Below are positions 22,591-31,589 of a stretch of 64,000 nt of DNA, piece after piece. The notes beneath the pieces were generated by a model that was given only the letters and a program-made list of their open reading frames with translations, had not been told where the DNA came from and searched no databases. Position 1 is the stretch's first letter. Every line of letters starts with the position of its first letter. The stretch spans positions 186,001 through 250,000 of the forward strand of contig JACKDX010000001.1 of assembly GCA_020633325.1 (NCBI GenBank). Direction: 5' to 3'. This DNA is from Myxococcales bacterium (GTDB lineage: Bacteria; Myxococcota_A; Polyangia; Polyangiales; GCA-016699535). A program made the position numbers and the translations under genes.

Positions 22591-25032
22591 GGCGTTCCGT
22601 TCAATGAAGTCACGCCGCGGTTCTACCTGATCACCCATGAGCACGCTAAACAACTCTTCCGTTTCTACCGCATCCCGAAGCTGCACCTGGAGCAGCTTGC
22701 GAATATCGGGATTCATGGTGGTATCCCAGAGCGTGCTGGCGTTCATTTCGCCCAAACCTTTATAACGCTGGATCTGTAACCCTTTGTGAGCCCTCTCATC
22801 GACGATTTCCCATAGTTCTGTGATTTCATTAAGCTCAGCGATCGCGCCCTTTCCCTTGTCTGACGAAGATAGATCTTGCACGGTGTAAGGTGCTTTGCCC
22901 AGCGCACTAAACGCCGCAAAGCTGTCTCTCAGTTGCCGTACGTCATGACTCTCCATCAATGCAGCGTTAATTCGCGCGGTCGGATTCGTCACTCCGGTTC
23001 GCGTGTTGATGACCAACACCCATTCATCCGCTTCCTTTTGAACCACGGTGCTAATAGGAAGAAGCGCATCGCTTCGTTTTTCCAGATCCTCTCGAATCCG
23101 CACTGCGGCGGCCTCCAGTGACTCCCGATTGGTAAAATCGACGCTCATGAGCGCTTCGATTCGCACCATGCTCTGTACGAAGGCTGCGTTGTGTCGCCGG
23201 TCAATTTTCGCAAGTCGCCCTCTCCACTCCTTTAGATCGTTCATGAACCGCCGCAGAGGCTCGCCGCTTAAACTCACCTGACCGGAGCTATCTTGAACCA
23301 TAAGGCCCTCCGTCCCGGCATCAAGCAGATAGGCTGAAAGTGAGTCATCGTCTTTGAGGAAAAGCTCTTTTTTTCCGCGCTTAATCCGATACAGGGGTGG
23401 CTGCGCAATATACAGATGCCCGTGACGAATCAGCTCTGGCATCTGGCGATAGAAAAACGTCAAGAGCAAGGTACGAATATGGGAGCCATCCACGTCGGCA
23501 TCCGTCATGATGATCACATGGTGGTAGCGAAGCTTTTGAAGATCGAAATTTCCACCGCCATCTACCCCGCATCCGAGCGCCGTGATGAGCGTGCCGATTT
23601 CTGCACTTGATAGCATCTTTTCAAAGCGCGCCCGCTCCACGTTCAGAATTTTACCGCGCAACGGGAGTATCGCCTGATTTCGGCGGTCACGTCCTTGTTT
23701 TGCACTACCACCTGCACTGTCGCCCTCTACAATGTAGATTTCACTGAGACTTGGGTCCCGTTCCTGGCAGTCAGCAAGTTTCCCTGGAAGCGTGCTGGCA
23801 TCCAGCACTCCTTTTCGCTGCACCATTTCGCGGGCTTTACGGGCGGCCTCTCGCGCGCGCGCTGCGATAACAGTTTTTTCCACAATGCGCCGTCCAGATT
23901 GGGGATGCTCCTCTAGATAGTGGCCAAGTTTCTCGTTGACAAATTGCTCTACAAGTCCTTTCACCTCACTCGATACAAGTTTCGATTTGGTTTGCGAGTC
24001 GAAACTCGGGTCCGGATGCTTGAGAGATAACACCGCCGTTAACCCCTCACGGACATCCTCACCGCTTAACCCATTTTTGAGATCCTTGAGAAGGTTTTGC
24101 TTACTGCCGTAAGTGTTCAATGTCTTGGTCAGCGCGGCTCTCAATCCCGTCAGGTGTGTTCCGCCGTCCTTGTTATGTACATTGTTCGTATAGCAAAAGA
24201 TGGCTTCGTTAAATGAATCGTTCCATTGAAGGGCAATCTCCAACTGGACGCCGTCCCTTTCCTCTATGAAATAACAAACATCCTCATGTAGCGGCGTCTT
24301 GGACTTGTTCAAGGTGACCACGAATTCGCGGATTCCACCCTCGAAGTGATAGATGCGAGACTTGTCCTGCCGCTCGTCCGTCAGATGAACCTCAAGACCG
24401 GCGTTAAGAAATGCTATTTCGCGTAATCGGTGACTTAACACCTCGTAGGAAAACTCTACGGAGGAAAATATTTCCGTATCTGGCTTAAACTTAATGCGCG
24501 TGCCGGTTTTTTCTGTAGTCCCCGTCGGACTGAGTGGCGACTCTGGATTCCCTCGCGCATAGCTTTGCTCCCAGATCTTGCCTTCGCGCCAAATCTCTAA
24601 CTTTAGCCACTCACTGACAGCGTTAACCGCGCTTACCCCGACCCCATGCAGGCCCGCAGACACCTTGTAGCTCTTGTTGTCGAACTTCCCTCCCGCATGT
24701 AGGACGGTCATGACGACTTCAGCGGCGCTGACACCCTTTTCGTGGATGCCAACGGGAATGCCGCGCCCGTTGTCTTCAACGGTGACCGACCCGTCACTAT
24801 GCACTACGACGGATATGCGATCGCAGAACCCCGCCAGATGCTCGTCCACGGCGTTGTCAACCGCCTCCCACACAAGGTGATGAAGGCCCGTGCCGTCATG
24901 CACATCTCCGAGATACATACCCGGCCGCTTGCGGACCGCCTCGAGTCCCTCGAGAATTTGAATATTGCCGGCCACATAGTCAGAGCTGCGATCGGCTCGC
25001 TGATCTTCATCGGGTTGCTGAGTGGACTCCAT
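22564..25032 (-). CDS. gyrB: DNA gyrase subunit B
   Basis: An 822-residue GyrB. GHKL ATPase features: WEAVDNAVDEHLAG (catalytic Glu and metal Asn), DNGRGIPVG and the AGLHGVGVSAVNA lid. The TOPRIM part carries YIVEGDSAGGSAKQGRDRR and DADVDGSHI, and the end is ENALTVRNLDI-like. With GyrA it introduces negative supercoils. Length and a proteobacterial-style insertion in the TOPRIM region make GyrB far more likely than ParE. The start at 25032 was chosen just before the disordered lead into the ATPase. It is not next to dnaA, dnaN or recF, so it lies outside the classical origin cluster. Confidence 0.95.
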   Translation of the reverse strand: MESTQQPDEDQRADRSSDYVAGNIQILEGLEAVRKRPGMYLGDVHDGTGLHHLVWEAVDNAVDEHLAGFCDRISVVVHSDGSVTVEDNGRGIPVGIHEKGVSAAEVVMTVLHAGGKFDNKSYKVSAGLHGVGVSAVNAVSEWLKLEIWREGKIWEQSYARGNPESPLSPTGTTEKTGTRIKFKPDTEIFSSVEFSYEVLSHRLREIAFLNAGLEVHLTDERQDKSRIYHFEGGIREFVVTLNKSKTPLHEDVCYFIEERDGVQLEIALQWNDSFNEAIFCYTNNVHNKDGGTHLTGLRAALTKTLNTYGSKQNLLKDLKNGLSGEDVREGLTAVLSLKHPDPSFDSQTKSKLVSSEVKGLVEQFVNEKLGHYLEEHPQSGRRIVEKTVIAARAREAARKAREMVQRKGVLDASTLPGKLADCQERDPSLSEIYIVEGDSAGGSAKQGRDRRNQAILPLRGKILNVERARFEKMLSSAEIGTLITALGCGVDGGGNFDLQKLRYHHVIIMTDADVDGSHIRTLLLTFFYRQMPELIRHGHLYIAQPPLYRIKRGKKELFLKDDDSLSAYLLDAGTEGLMVQDSSGQVSLSGEPLRRFMNDLKEWRGRLAKIDRRHNAAFVQSMVRIEALMSVDFTNRESLEAAAVRIREDLEKRSDALLPISTVVQKEADEWVLVINTRTGVTNPTARINAALMESHDVRQLRDSFAAFSALGKAPYTVQDLSSSDKGKGAIAELNEITELWEIVDERAHKGLQIQRYKGLGEMNASTLWDTTMNPDIRKLLQVQLRDAVETEELFSVLMGDQVEPRRDFIERNALTVRNLDI

Positions 25033-25065
25033 GTATTTCCTATCGCCCGCTGTAATGGGCGCTGG

Positions 25066-25094
25066 AGCATAGCCTTTGAGGCATCGACTGGCAA
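25066..25094 (-). promoter_or_regulatory. Probable gyrB promoter
   Basis: On the minus strand TTGCCA (25089-25094) and TATGCT (25066-25071) are spaced by 17 bases, placing the start of transcription about 25 bases before the gyrB start codon. The short leader contains a small GCCC...GGGC hairpin. It was assigned by eye; gyrB promoters are often supercoiling-sensitive, but that cannot be read here. Confidence 0.45.
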
Positions 25095-25143
25095 GCAAAC
25101 GCGTGGTCAAACGTGCGTAAATTACATTGTGAATTCATCGAGT

Positions 25144-25189
25144 TAGCGGGGAGAGCCGCTGCGTCCAAAAAAGCAAACGCTCTCTCCCG
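25144..25189. terminator. Large imperfect inverted repeat between the lipoprotein gene and gyrB
   Basis: AGCGGGGAGAG at the left end and CTCTCTCCCGCT at the right end can pair with one bulge, and the loop contains a run of six A/T bases. It begins right after the stop codon of the lipoprotein gene (25190) on the minus strand. Position suggests a terminator, but the T-run is in the loop rather than after the stem, so efficiency is doubtful. Confidence 0.3.
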
Positions 25190-25792
25190 CTACTTTGAAA
25201 AATCAAAGCCCAAAAGTCGCGCAGTCACGCGGGTGGACTGGCCCGAGATCTTCATTTCCATCTGGGAATCAATAAAAACAGGGCCCACGGTGGGGCAGTA
25301 AATGGTATCCACCCGCCGGCTAAGATCCGCGCTTGTTTCTCGCACCTGCGTGCAATGTGCAAATCTGCCCGCTGGCGTGTCGATGGAGCGCCACATCGAT
25401 AGGACCTTTGCCCGACCGATGGGAGACTGCCAGGTGGCACCACGAACAATAGGGTTCCTAAGAAGCCAGCCTGTCCCATCTGCACGCCAGATTCCGGCAT
25501 TGGTTACCTCGTAAGCCACCGGCGTACTGCCCGCACCCACTTCGGCGCGAGTGCCGTGCACTCCCACGACCCTGCTGATGGCCAAGGTATTCAGGCCGAC
25601 GCCCGTGTCCACATCATAGCTCCATACGGAGCCCAGTCTGAGCGGATAAAGAATTGCCGCCGTGATTTTAGTGGGTGTGGACTGAGTGGGTGGTTTGCTT
25701 GCGCCGCACGCCGTGCCGATTACCACTAAAAATAGAATGCCGAGATGCAGCGTATGTGTGGTTGAAACCCTGGCTTGCATAAGAACGTTCAT
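25190..25792 (-). CDS. Uncharacterised lipoprotein
   Basis: A 200-residue protein with a signal peptide ending VVIGTACG; the Cys after GTA fits a loose lipobox. The mature part starts with a Pro/Thr-rich linker, then YPLRLGSVWSYDVDTG and repeated short beta-strand-like segments including two Cys (CTQVRE and IYCPTVG). The YPLxxGSxWxY phrase recurs in myxobacterial hypothetical lipoproteins of beta-rich type. It lies downstream of the TPR lipoprotein gene (9-base gap), with which it is probably co-transcribed. No function is assigned. Confidence 0.7.
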   Translation of the reverse strand: MNVLMQARVSTTHTLHLGILFLVVIGTACGASKPPTQSTPTKITAAILYPLRLGSVWSYDVDTGVGLNTLAISRVVGVHGTRAEVGAGSTPVAYEVTNAGIWRADGTGWLLRNPIVRGATWQSPIGRAKVLSMWRSIDTPAGRFAHCTQVRETSADLSRRVDTIYCPTVGPVFIDSQMEMKISGQSTRVTARLLGFDFSK

Positions 25793-25801
25793 ATAGGCGC
25801 T

Positions 25802-27988
25802 CTAGCGATGTCGGGCACCCTCAAGGCGCGCGGGCCTGTGAAGCCTCTCGTGTTCGGATAGAAACTCCCGTGCCATGCTATACTCGTAGTAACTCACCAT
25901 GTCGGTTGCCAACACGCGGTGAAATAGGGCAACTGCTTCTCGGATGTTACCTTCTACCATCAACCGCGCCGCTTCGTAGAAATGCGCCTCGGTTTGCTCG
26001 CCGCGCTCTACAGCCTCCGTGAGAAGGTCGCGATAGGGAAGTTTTCGAGCACCAAATGAGGCTAGGCGCCCCCACCACGCATCGGTGCTGGCAAGCTGCG
26101 CCAACGCTCCCAAAACCTCCTGTTGGACGTGACTGCCGCTTCGACCCATGATGACTTGCACCCAAAGTGCGAAATACACTTTCCATTCCGGCTCCAAACT
26201 CACTTGCCTAAGGGCGCGATGATACACCTCCTGCGCAAGCTCCGCGTTCGCCTCCGACGTTACCAAGTGAGAGAGGATCTGCTCATACACGCTACGATCC
26301 GCCGAGGCGTATCCCATAGCCTGCTCAAAAAACTCGGTGCTCCGCTGAGCATTGCCGAGCCTGTCTGCGATGACCCCGCGTCGTACATACGCCGCAGCCA
26401 ACGCTTCTCCCTTCAGCTGATCACTTGCTCGTGACCAAAATCGAGCGGCCTCCTCGTATCGTACCCGGGACGCAGCGGTATCGTTGGCCATCCGTAAAGC
26501 ATCACCGAGTTTCTCTAGCGCCTCGCCTTCAATCTGGGGCGCAATGTCCTCGGTCTGCTTCGCCATCTTCAGTATGCGCTTGTAATAGTTTATCGCCTCT
26601 TCAATCTGACCACGATTGAGTGAAAGCAATCCCAATCGCAATAAAGCCGGGAGATTGGGATGTGCTTCTAAACTTGCGAGGAAACGCGCTTTTGCGACCT
26701 CTGTGTTCCCAGCGCTCATTTCCGCGGTGCCAATGGCAAAATAAAACTGTTCAAGCTTTACCGGAAGAGGCGTTTTTGGCCAGCGCCGCACGCGTTCTTT
26801 GAGAATATGCTCAGCCTCCTTTGCCAGAGCACGCGTGTGAGTCGGATCCGACTCAAATGCCCGGGTTTCTATCAGGCGTTGAAGAACACGTAGCGCTTCA
26901 TCGTAGATGGGGAGTTCCTGGTTTGCGAGACGCGTTGCCTCCGCATATTCAGCGGTCGCATCGGCATACTTACCTTCCATGGCCGAAATTCGGGCCAGAC
27001 ACAACGCGAAGCGTGCATCGCTGGGGCGTAGCTGACGTCCCTTGCGGCAAAGACCACGGGCAACGTCCATTCTGCCAATGTCTTTGATATAAAGTCGGGA
27101 CAGCGTGAGAATAGCGTCAGAAGCCGTGGATTCCCCACTGGCGGCAAGATGCAGCAGGTATTCAAATTGTTGTTCCGCTTCGGATTTAGGACCGTACGCG
27201 CGTAGCGCTCGATAGGCGCGCTGAACGTCACCCTGCCTCAAATAGACAGCCGCCAGGTCTACGGGCGTTCGCCGCAGGATAAAGCGAGCCATATTGAGGT
27301 CCTGAAACCCAACAGCCCTCTCGTTACTCGAACTCCGATTTGCTGCCGCTCTACCCGTCATAGTGAGCAGCGCCTTGCGGCGGGAAAAGTAGTATGAGGC
27401 CACGCGTCTGAGCACGCTCGGAGCCGGGACCAAGCTGGCGTGCTCTTCCCATACGTCCAGAAGATCTTGAAATCGTTCTATCACTGGCAACTCAGCCCGT
27501 GCCGCTCGGCCCCATTGGGCGACCCGTCGATACTCGCGTGAAAAGCGCTTCTCGTTTGCCCCATCCAAACGCCACAGTATCCACAGCGCGGACAATACCC
27601 GTGCCTCGTCACCGCGCTCGGACCCACGTTTACGCACATAGCGTGCCACTTCACACAGTTCGGGAGACAGAGATTCCTCTTGAAATTCTCTCGACGTATA
27701 GAGCGATGTCATCTCCCGTAAGCGCTCTACGGCTTTCGCATAGTTATCCGAGGCAATCTCCGCTTTGGCCTGTTGACCCAGATAAGTGAGCAAGCGCACT
27801 CGAAGTGCTCGCCTTAGCGAATCTCCGGGCCGCATGCGAAAAAACGCTCTTCGCGCCGCTAAATATGTCTCGCTATTGAGACACCTGCCGTTTCCGCGAT
27901 CGAGGCTAGAGCGGTGGGGAACATGTGTAACGCAGGCGGAAAAAAGGAGCAGCGCAGAGACATAACCGCCTATTCTTAGTATTTTCAT
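25802..27988 (-). CDS. Large TPR-repeat lipoprotein
   Basis: A 728-residue protein. Start 27988 gives MKILRIGGYVSALLLFSAC, a clean lipoprotein signal with the lipid-attachment Cys at 19. The frame is open for 114 more codons upstream, but those residues are low-quality and would cover the intergenic promoter zone. The body is a succession of helical hairpins matching tetratricopeptide repeats (for example AVYLRQGDVQRAYRALRAYG and PALLRLGLLSLNRGQIEEAI). TPR lipoproteins usually scaffold envelope complexes. It is followed after 9 bases by another lipoprotein gene and is divergent from a CPBP protease gene. Confidence 0.8.
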   Translation of the reverse strand: MKILRIGGYVSALLLFSACVTHVPHRSSLDRGNGRCLNSETYLAARRAFFRMRPGDSLRRALRVRLLTYLGQQAKAEIASDNYAKAVERLREMTSLYTSREFQEESLSPELCEVARYVRKRGSERGDEARVLSALWILWRLDGANEKRFSREYRRVAQWGRAARAELPVIERFQDLLDVWEEHASLVPAPSVLRRVASYYFSRRKALLTMTGRAAANRSSSNERAVGFQDLNMARFILRRTPVDLAAVYLRQGDVQRAYRALRAYGPKSEAEQQFEYLLHLAASGESTASDAILTLSRLYIKDIGRMDVARGLCRKGRQLRPSDARFALCLARISAMEGKYADATAEYAEATRLANQELPIYDEALRVLQRLIETRAFESDPTHTRALAKEAEHILKERVRRWPKTPLPVKLEQFYFAIGTAEMSAGNTEVAKARFLASLEAHPNLPALLRLGLLSLNRGQIEEAINYYKRILKMAKQTEDIAPQIEGEALEKLGDALRMANDTAASRVRYEEAARFWSRASDQLKGEALAAAYVRRGVIADRLGNAQRSTEFFEQAMGYASADRSVYEQILSHLVTSEANAELAQEVYHRALRQVSLEPEWKVYFALWVQVIMGRSGSHVQQEVLGALAQLASTDAWWGRLASFGARKLPYRDLLTEAVERGEQTEAHFYEAARLMVEGNIREAVALFHRVLATDMVSYYEYSMAREFLSEHERLHRPARLEGARHR

Positions 27989-28076
27989 ATAGTTACATGG
28001 CTTTTTTTTTGCGCCGAGAAGTGTACCAGGTCGAGCGCGTTTTGCCGAATGGGAGCCTGTATCGTAGGTTTGGCGC

Positions 28077-28925
28077 ATGCCCAGGCATCGGATTTCATGG
28101 TGGCAATCTTTATTCCTGGTAGCGGTCTTTCTTTCAACCACGGTGGGCTGCATTTTTCTTGCGGGCGTCTTGCGCAGCGCAGGTTCTTCGCCAATGCCCT
28201 TCCTCGATCTCAAGACAGCAGCGCAAGACCCTATTAATATATTGCTCGCGCAAACCGCTGCGACCCTCTTTTCCTTGCTCCTTGGGTTTAGTTGGCTGAG
28301 GATCACCGATTGGAAGAACGCGTTGGGCATTCATCCGGTCCCGTGCTCTGTCCTCTTGGGAGGCGCAGTATTGGGGGCTGCTCTGCAATTCCCGCTTACA
28401 GAACTCACCAACTGGCTTCAGGTATGGTTTCCCGTCGCCGTCGAAGAACAGCTCGCTTTCGAGAAGCTTCTTCATCCGGACGGTGCGTGGTTGATGGCCG
28501 TGATAGGCATTGCGATCGTCGTCGCCGCACCTATCGGGGAAGAGCTGATCTTTCGTGGATTGATCTTTCGCGGGCTCATCCGCAACTATCGACCCGCATT
28601 GGCCGTCCTGTTGAGTGCGATATTGTTTGGAATAGCCCACATGGCTCCAACCCGTTTCGTGTACGCAACCTTGATGGGCATCGTTTTGAGTGTCGTTGTG
28701 CTCCGTACCGGATCGGTATTGCCCAGCATTGCATCTCACGCCGCGTTTAATGCCATGCCTGTTCTATTGCCAAAAAGCGTGGTGCGCTTGCCTGGCTTCA
28801 ATGTGATGAGCACACACATTGAACATCTTCCAACCTGGCTTATTCTTAGCAGCTCTCTATTATTCATCCTCAGCTTTGTATGGATGATGCGCCATCCATC
28901 CGCCGCCCCTCTTGTTGACCCGTAA
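28077..28925 (+). CDS. CPBP-family intramembrane metalloprotease (CAAX protease-like)
   Basis: A 282-residue membrane protein with about eight hydrophobic segments. The three family motifs are present: EELIFRGLIFRG (EExxxR), FGIAHMAP (FxxxH) and the HAAFNAM segment (HxxxN). Members include eukaryotic-type CAAX prenyl proteases and bacterial proteins involved in bacteriocin immunity or regulated intramembrane cleavage; substrates are mostly unknown. It is divergent from the TPR lipoprotein gene and is followed 15 bases later by the purine nucleoside phosphorylase gene, with which it may be co-transcribed. Confidence 0.87.
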   Translation: MPRHRISWWQSLFLVAVFLSTTVGCIFLAGVLRSAGSSPMPFLDLKTAAQDPINILLAQTAATLFSLLLGFSWLRITDWKNALGIHPVPCSVLLGGAVLGAALQFPLTELTNWLQVWFPVAVEEQLAFEKLLHPDGAWLMAVIGIAIVVAAPIGEELIFRGLIFRGLIRNYRPALAVLLSAILFGIAHMAPTRFVYATLMGIVLSVVVLRTGSVLPSIASHAAFNAMPVLLPKSVVRLPGFNVMSTHIEHLPTWLILSSSLLFILSFVWMMRHPSAAPLVDP

Positions 28926-28940
28926 CTGCGGAGACTCTGC

Positions 28941-29783
28941 ATGCCTCGACGAGAACCTACACTTCCCATCACCCAGCAGCTCACCCTGGCAAGCAGCGAG
29001 ATCACCAAACAGTGCGATATTATTCCTAGAGTGGCGATGGTTCTCGGTTCTGGATTGGGCGCCTTTGGGGAAGAGGTGCAAGACCGCATAGTGCTTCCCT
29101 ATTCCGCCATTTCGGGGATGCCGCTTCCTCGGGTGCAGGGGCACGCGGGACAGCTTGCGCTTGGGCACATCGGCCAAGTCCCAATCGTGATTATGGAAGG
29201 TCGTGCCCACATGTACGAAGGGTATTCAGCTCAAGAATCCGTATTCGGCATCCGATTGATGCTGCGCCTTGGGGCGCAATATCTGATCGTCACCAACGCT
29301 GCAGGCGGCATCAGTGAATTATTCGCGCCCGGTGACTTAATGCTCATCTCGGATCATATCAATCTGACCGGCCAAAACTGCTTATGTGGTCCTAACGACG
29401 AAAATCTTGGTCCTCGGTTTCCTGACATGACCAGCGCGTATGACCCTGAACTCAACGCGCTGGCTGAACGAATCGCCGTAGAACAGGGACAGCGTTTACG
29501 CAAGGGCGTTTATGCCGGGGTGCTTGGACCTTGCTATGAAACGCCCGCAGAGATCCGCATGTTACAGAGGATCGGCGCGCATGCGGTTGGCATGAGCACG
29601 GTTCAAGAAGTCATCGCGGCGCGTCACATGGGAGCACGAATAATGGGAATTTCTTGCATCACCAATATGGCCGCCGGCATCAGCGAGGCGCCCCTTTCGC
29701 ATGGAGAGGTACGCGATACCGCCGACCGGATTTCGGGGCGCTTTGCGGCACTCCTAAATCAGGTGATCGCAAAATTGCACTAG
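28941..29783 (+). CDS. punA: Purine nucleoside phosphorylase (PNP-I)
   Basis: A 280-residue trimeric-type purine nucleoside phosphorylase. Conserved features are VLGSGLGAFGE (phosphate-binding Ser/Gly loop), GRAHMYEGYS, NAAGGISELFAPGDLM, GPCYETPAEIRM, GMSTVQEV and SCITNMAAG. It cleaves inosine and guanosine (and deoxy forms) with phosphate in purine salvage. The Asn in SCITN, which discriminates 6-oxopurines, is present, so adenosine is an unlikely substrate. The stop overlaps the convergent small exported-protein gene by four bases. Confidence 0.92.
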   Translation: MPRREPTLPITQQLTLASSEITKQCDIIPRVAMVLGSGLGAFGEEVQDRIVLPYSAISGMPLPRVQGHAGQLALGHIGQVPIVIMEGRAHMYEGYSAQESVFGIRLMLRLGAQYLIVTNAAGGISELFAPGDLMLISDHINLTGQNCLCGPNDENLGPRFPDMTSAYDPELNALAERIAVEQGQRLRKGVYAGVLGPCYETPAEIRMLQRIGAHAVGMSTVQEVIAARHMGARIMGISCITNMAAGISEAPLSHGEVRDTADRISGRFAALLNQVIAKLH

Positions 29784-30223
29784 CGAAGACGAATGCCCAA
29801 AATTAGATCTTTATTGCCCCAGCGCTGACCGGCTTGAAACAAAGGTTTATTGCGGGCAAGCACCATCTGGACGGATCGAACATAATCGTCCTCGTTGGGG
29901 CGATTAATGGCCATTTTGACGGCGCAACGTCCGTCGGAAAGCTCCTTCTCAAGCGCCAGTTGCAGGTGCCGGCCGTTTGGGAGTGCGAGATCGATCGATT
30001 GCCCTTTTTTAAGTGTGACGCGATGTTTTTTGAGCAGCGTCATGCTTCGATATCCGCGAAATGCGCGATGCTTGAGCGCAGGCTCTTTGGCGAGCGCGGG
30101 ATCGATCTTTCCCGGCGACTCACTCGCCGCAATGACGAGAACCTCCGCATCGTAGCTCTTCAGGGCATCGGCGTGCGTCAATAAGGGCACCGCCGCCCAC
30201 AATACTGCTATCCAAAACACCAT
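29780..30223 (-). CDS. Small exported protein at the end of an ECF sigma operon
   Basis: A 147-residue protein with a signal peptide (MVFWIAVLWAAVPLLTHADA). The mature part is beta-strand rich and ends RWGNKDLILGIRLR, consistent with a small beta-sandwich or barrel-like fold; no Cys, no known motif. It follows the anti-sigma factor gene by 17 bases on the same strand, so it is probably controlled by that sigma factor. An upstream start at 30262 would overlap the anti-sigma gene; the downstream ATG with AGGG in front is preferred. Confidence 0.65.
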   Translation of the reverse strand: MVFWIAVLWAAVPLLTHADALKSYDAEVLVIAASESPGKIDPALAKEPALKHRAFRGYRSMTLLKKHRVTLKKGQSIDLALPNGRHLQLALEKELSDGRCAVKMAINRPNEDDYVRSVQMVLARNKPLFQAGQRWGNKDLILGIRLR

Positions 30224-30240
30224 CGCCCTACTTTGCCTAT

Positions 30241-30786
30241 TCACTCTGGCTCCTCGACCCACAAAATCGCAACATGCTCACCTGCTTCAGGCTCGATATC
30301 AATGACTGTCCCACTGTTTTCTCCAAGGTCCATCTCCACAAACTCGGAGCTTCCTTCCAACTCCTCTATCCCCTGGGATGCCGCGTGCTTGGATGGATGT
30401 GACATGCGCTCAGCCGATAGGTTGTCCTGCCGTGCGCTTGGCATCCACACGAACAAGACCACCGCCGCCAGGAGGACGGTGCCGCCCACGGGCAGAGCCC
30501 AGCCCAACCAGAACTCTTTCTTCGGCTGAAACGCATGTTGGAAGCGGTCCCGCCACGAATCGCGGGCAGCGATCTCGTGACGAACATTCTCATAAACAAG
30601 CGAAATCGCCGCGAGCTCGGGATTCTGCACCGCATGGGTATGCAGGAAGGTCGAAAGACGTCGCAACGTGGCCAGCTGCTTTTGGAGCTCCGGATCTTTA
30701 TCGACGGCCTCTCGAACATGCTGGCTCTCAGCGGGGGAAAGCTCGCCATCGTGATACCGGTTCAATAATTCTTCGGTGATCTTCAC
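30241..30786 (-). CDS. Anti-sigma factor (membrane-anchored, no zinc motif)
   Basis: A 181-residue protein. The N-terminal part (TEELLNRYHDGELSPAE) is the standard opening of anti-sigma domains, and one membrane helix lies at about 94-114 (LGWALPVGGTVLLAAVVLFVW). The HxxxCxxC zinc signature of ZAS anti-sigma factors is absent, so regulation probably does not depend on zinc or thiol oxidation. The C-terminal periplasmic part is acidic. GTG start overlaps the sigma factor stop by four bases, giving coupled translation as expected for a sigma/anti-sigma pair. Confidence 0.82.
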   Translation of the reverse strand: MKITEELLNRYHDGELSPAESQHVREAVDKDPELQKQLATLRRLSTFLHTHAVQNPELAAISLVYENVRHEIAARDSWRDRFQHAFQPKKEFWLGWALPVGGTVLLAAVVLFVWMPSARQDNLSAERMSHPSKHAASQGIEELEGSSEFVEMDLGENSGTVIDIEPEAGEHVAILWVEEPE

Positions 30787-31487
30787 GTCTCCACCTCAAG
30801 GTAGGGGCCCAACGCCACCTGAAGCTTGCGTCGCGCATGGAAGAGCCGGCTCATAACCGTCCCCTTTGGGACCTTCAGGGTCTGGGCGATTTGCTCGTAG
30901 CCCATACCCTCAATCTCTCGCAATACGATGACGGCGCGGTGGGACTCGGACAATACTTCCATCGCGCGCTCGAGTTGCGTGCGAAGTTCATCTTGGTCCA
31001 ATCGCTCTTGGGGGCGTTCCTCGGCGATGGTGCCAAGAGTCGCCGGGGCTGCTTCGTGGATGCTCGCGGGATGGACTTGTGCATGGTCCTCGAAGTTGAC
31101 CGTGCGCGTCCTGCCTCTGCGCCGGATGTGATCGATGGCCCTATTGACCACGATTCGATAAAGCCACGTGTAAAAATTTGATGCACCTTCAAATTTGTGC
31201 AAGTGCTTGTGAGCATTGATAAAAGCCTCCTGCACCACATCCATGGCGTCTTCAGGATGCCTCAGCATCGCCACCGCCACCGCATACGTGCGCGCACTAT
31301 GGCGCTTATAGAGCTGCTCGAAGGCAGCCATATCTCCCTTTTTGGCGCGCTCGACGAGGTCCGCATCAATATCCACCCGCGGACGCTCAATGGGGGTAGC
31401 AGCAGACTCATCATGGGATGTGGACGCCAAGGAATCCGGTTCATTCAATGATGTGGCTGTCCCTGAGCGTCCGTGACGTACTTTCAT
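30783..31487 (-). CDS. ECF-family RNA polymerase sigma factor
   Basis: A 234-residue sigma-70 family factor. Region 2 reads AFEQLYKRHSARTYAVAVAM ... DAMDVVQEAFINAH ... FYTWLYRIVVNRAIDHIRRR, and region 4 reads ESHRAVIVLREIEGMGYEQIAQTLKVPKGTVMSRL. A non-conserved 50-residue polar lead and a linker of about 60 residues between regions are longer than average. It directs RNA polymerase to a stress regulon, held inactive by the membrane anti-sigma factor encoded next. Start 31487 has AGGTGG upstream; a 19-codon longer frame exists. It is divergent from the uvrD-type gene. Confidence 0.9.
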   Translation of the reverse strand: MKVRHGRSGTATSLNEPDSLASTSHDESAATPIERPRVDIDADLVERAKKGDMAAFEQLYKRHSARTYAVAVAMLRHPEDAMDVVQEAFINAHKHLHKFEGASNFYTWLYRIVVNRAIDHIRRRGRTRTVNFEDHAQVHPASIHEAAPATLGTIAEERPQERLDQDELRTQLERAMEVLSESHRAVIVLREIEGMGYEQIAQTLKVPKGTVMSRLFHARRKLQVALGPYLEVET

Positions 31488-31589
31488 CTGCCCACCTTTT
31501 ATCATAGGCCAAAGGCAGCCTAAAGGACTCGTGGCGATGCGCATCCTGACGGGACTAACCGATCCTGCTATGACTGGTATTTGATTACA

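Noticed and set aside
22876..25146. Open frames on the + strand across gyrB
   Set aside because: They are antisense to a full-length, highly conserved gyrB and show no independent motif or start signal.
28002..28010. Run of nine T as a possible terminator near the CPBP gene
   Set aside because: No hairpin precedes it on either strand; it lies in the leader of the TPR lipoprotein gene.
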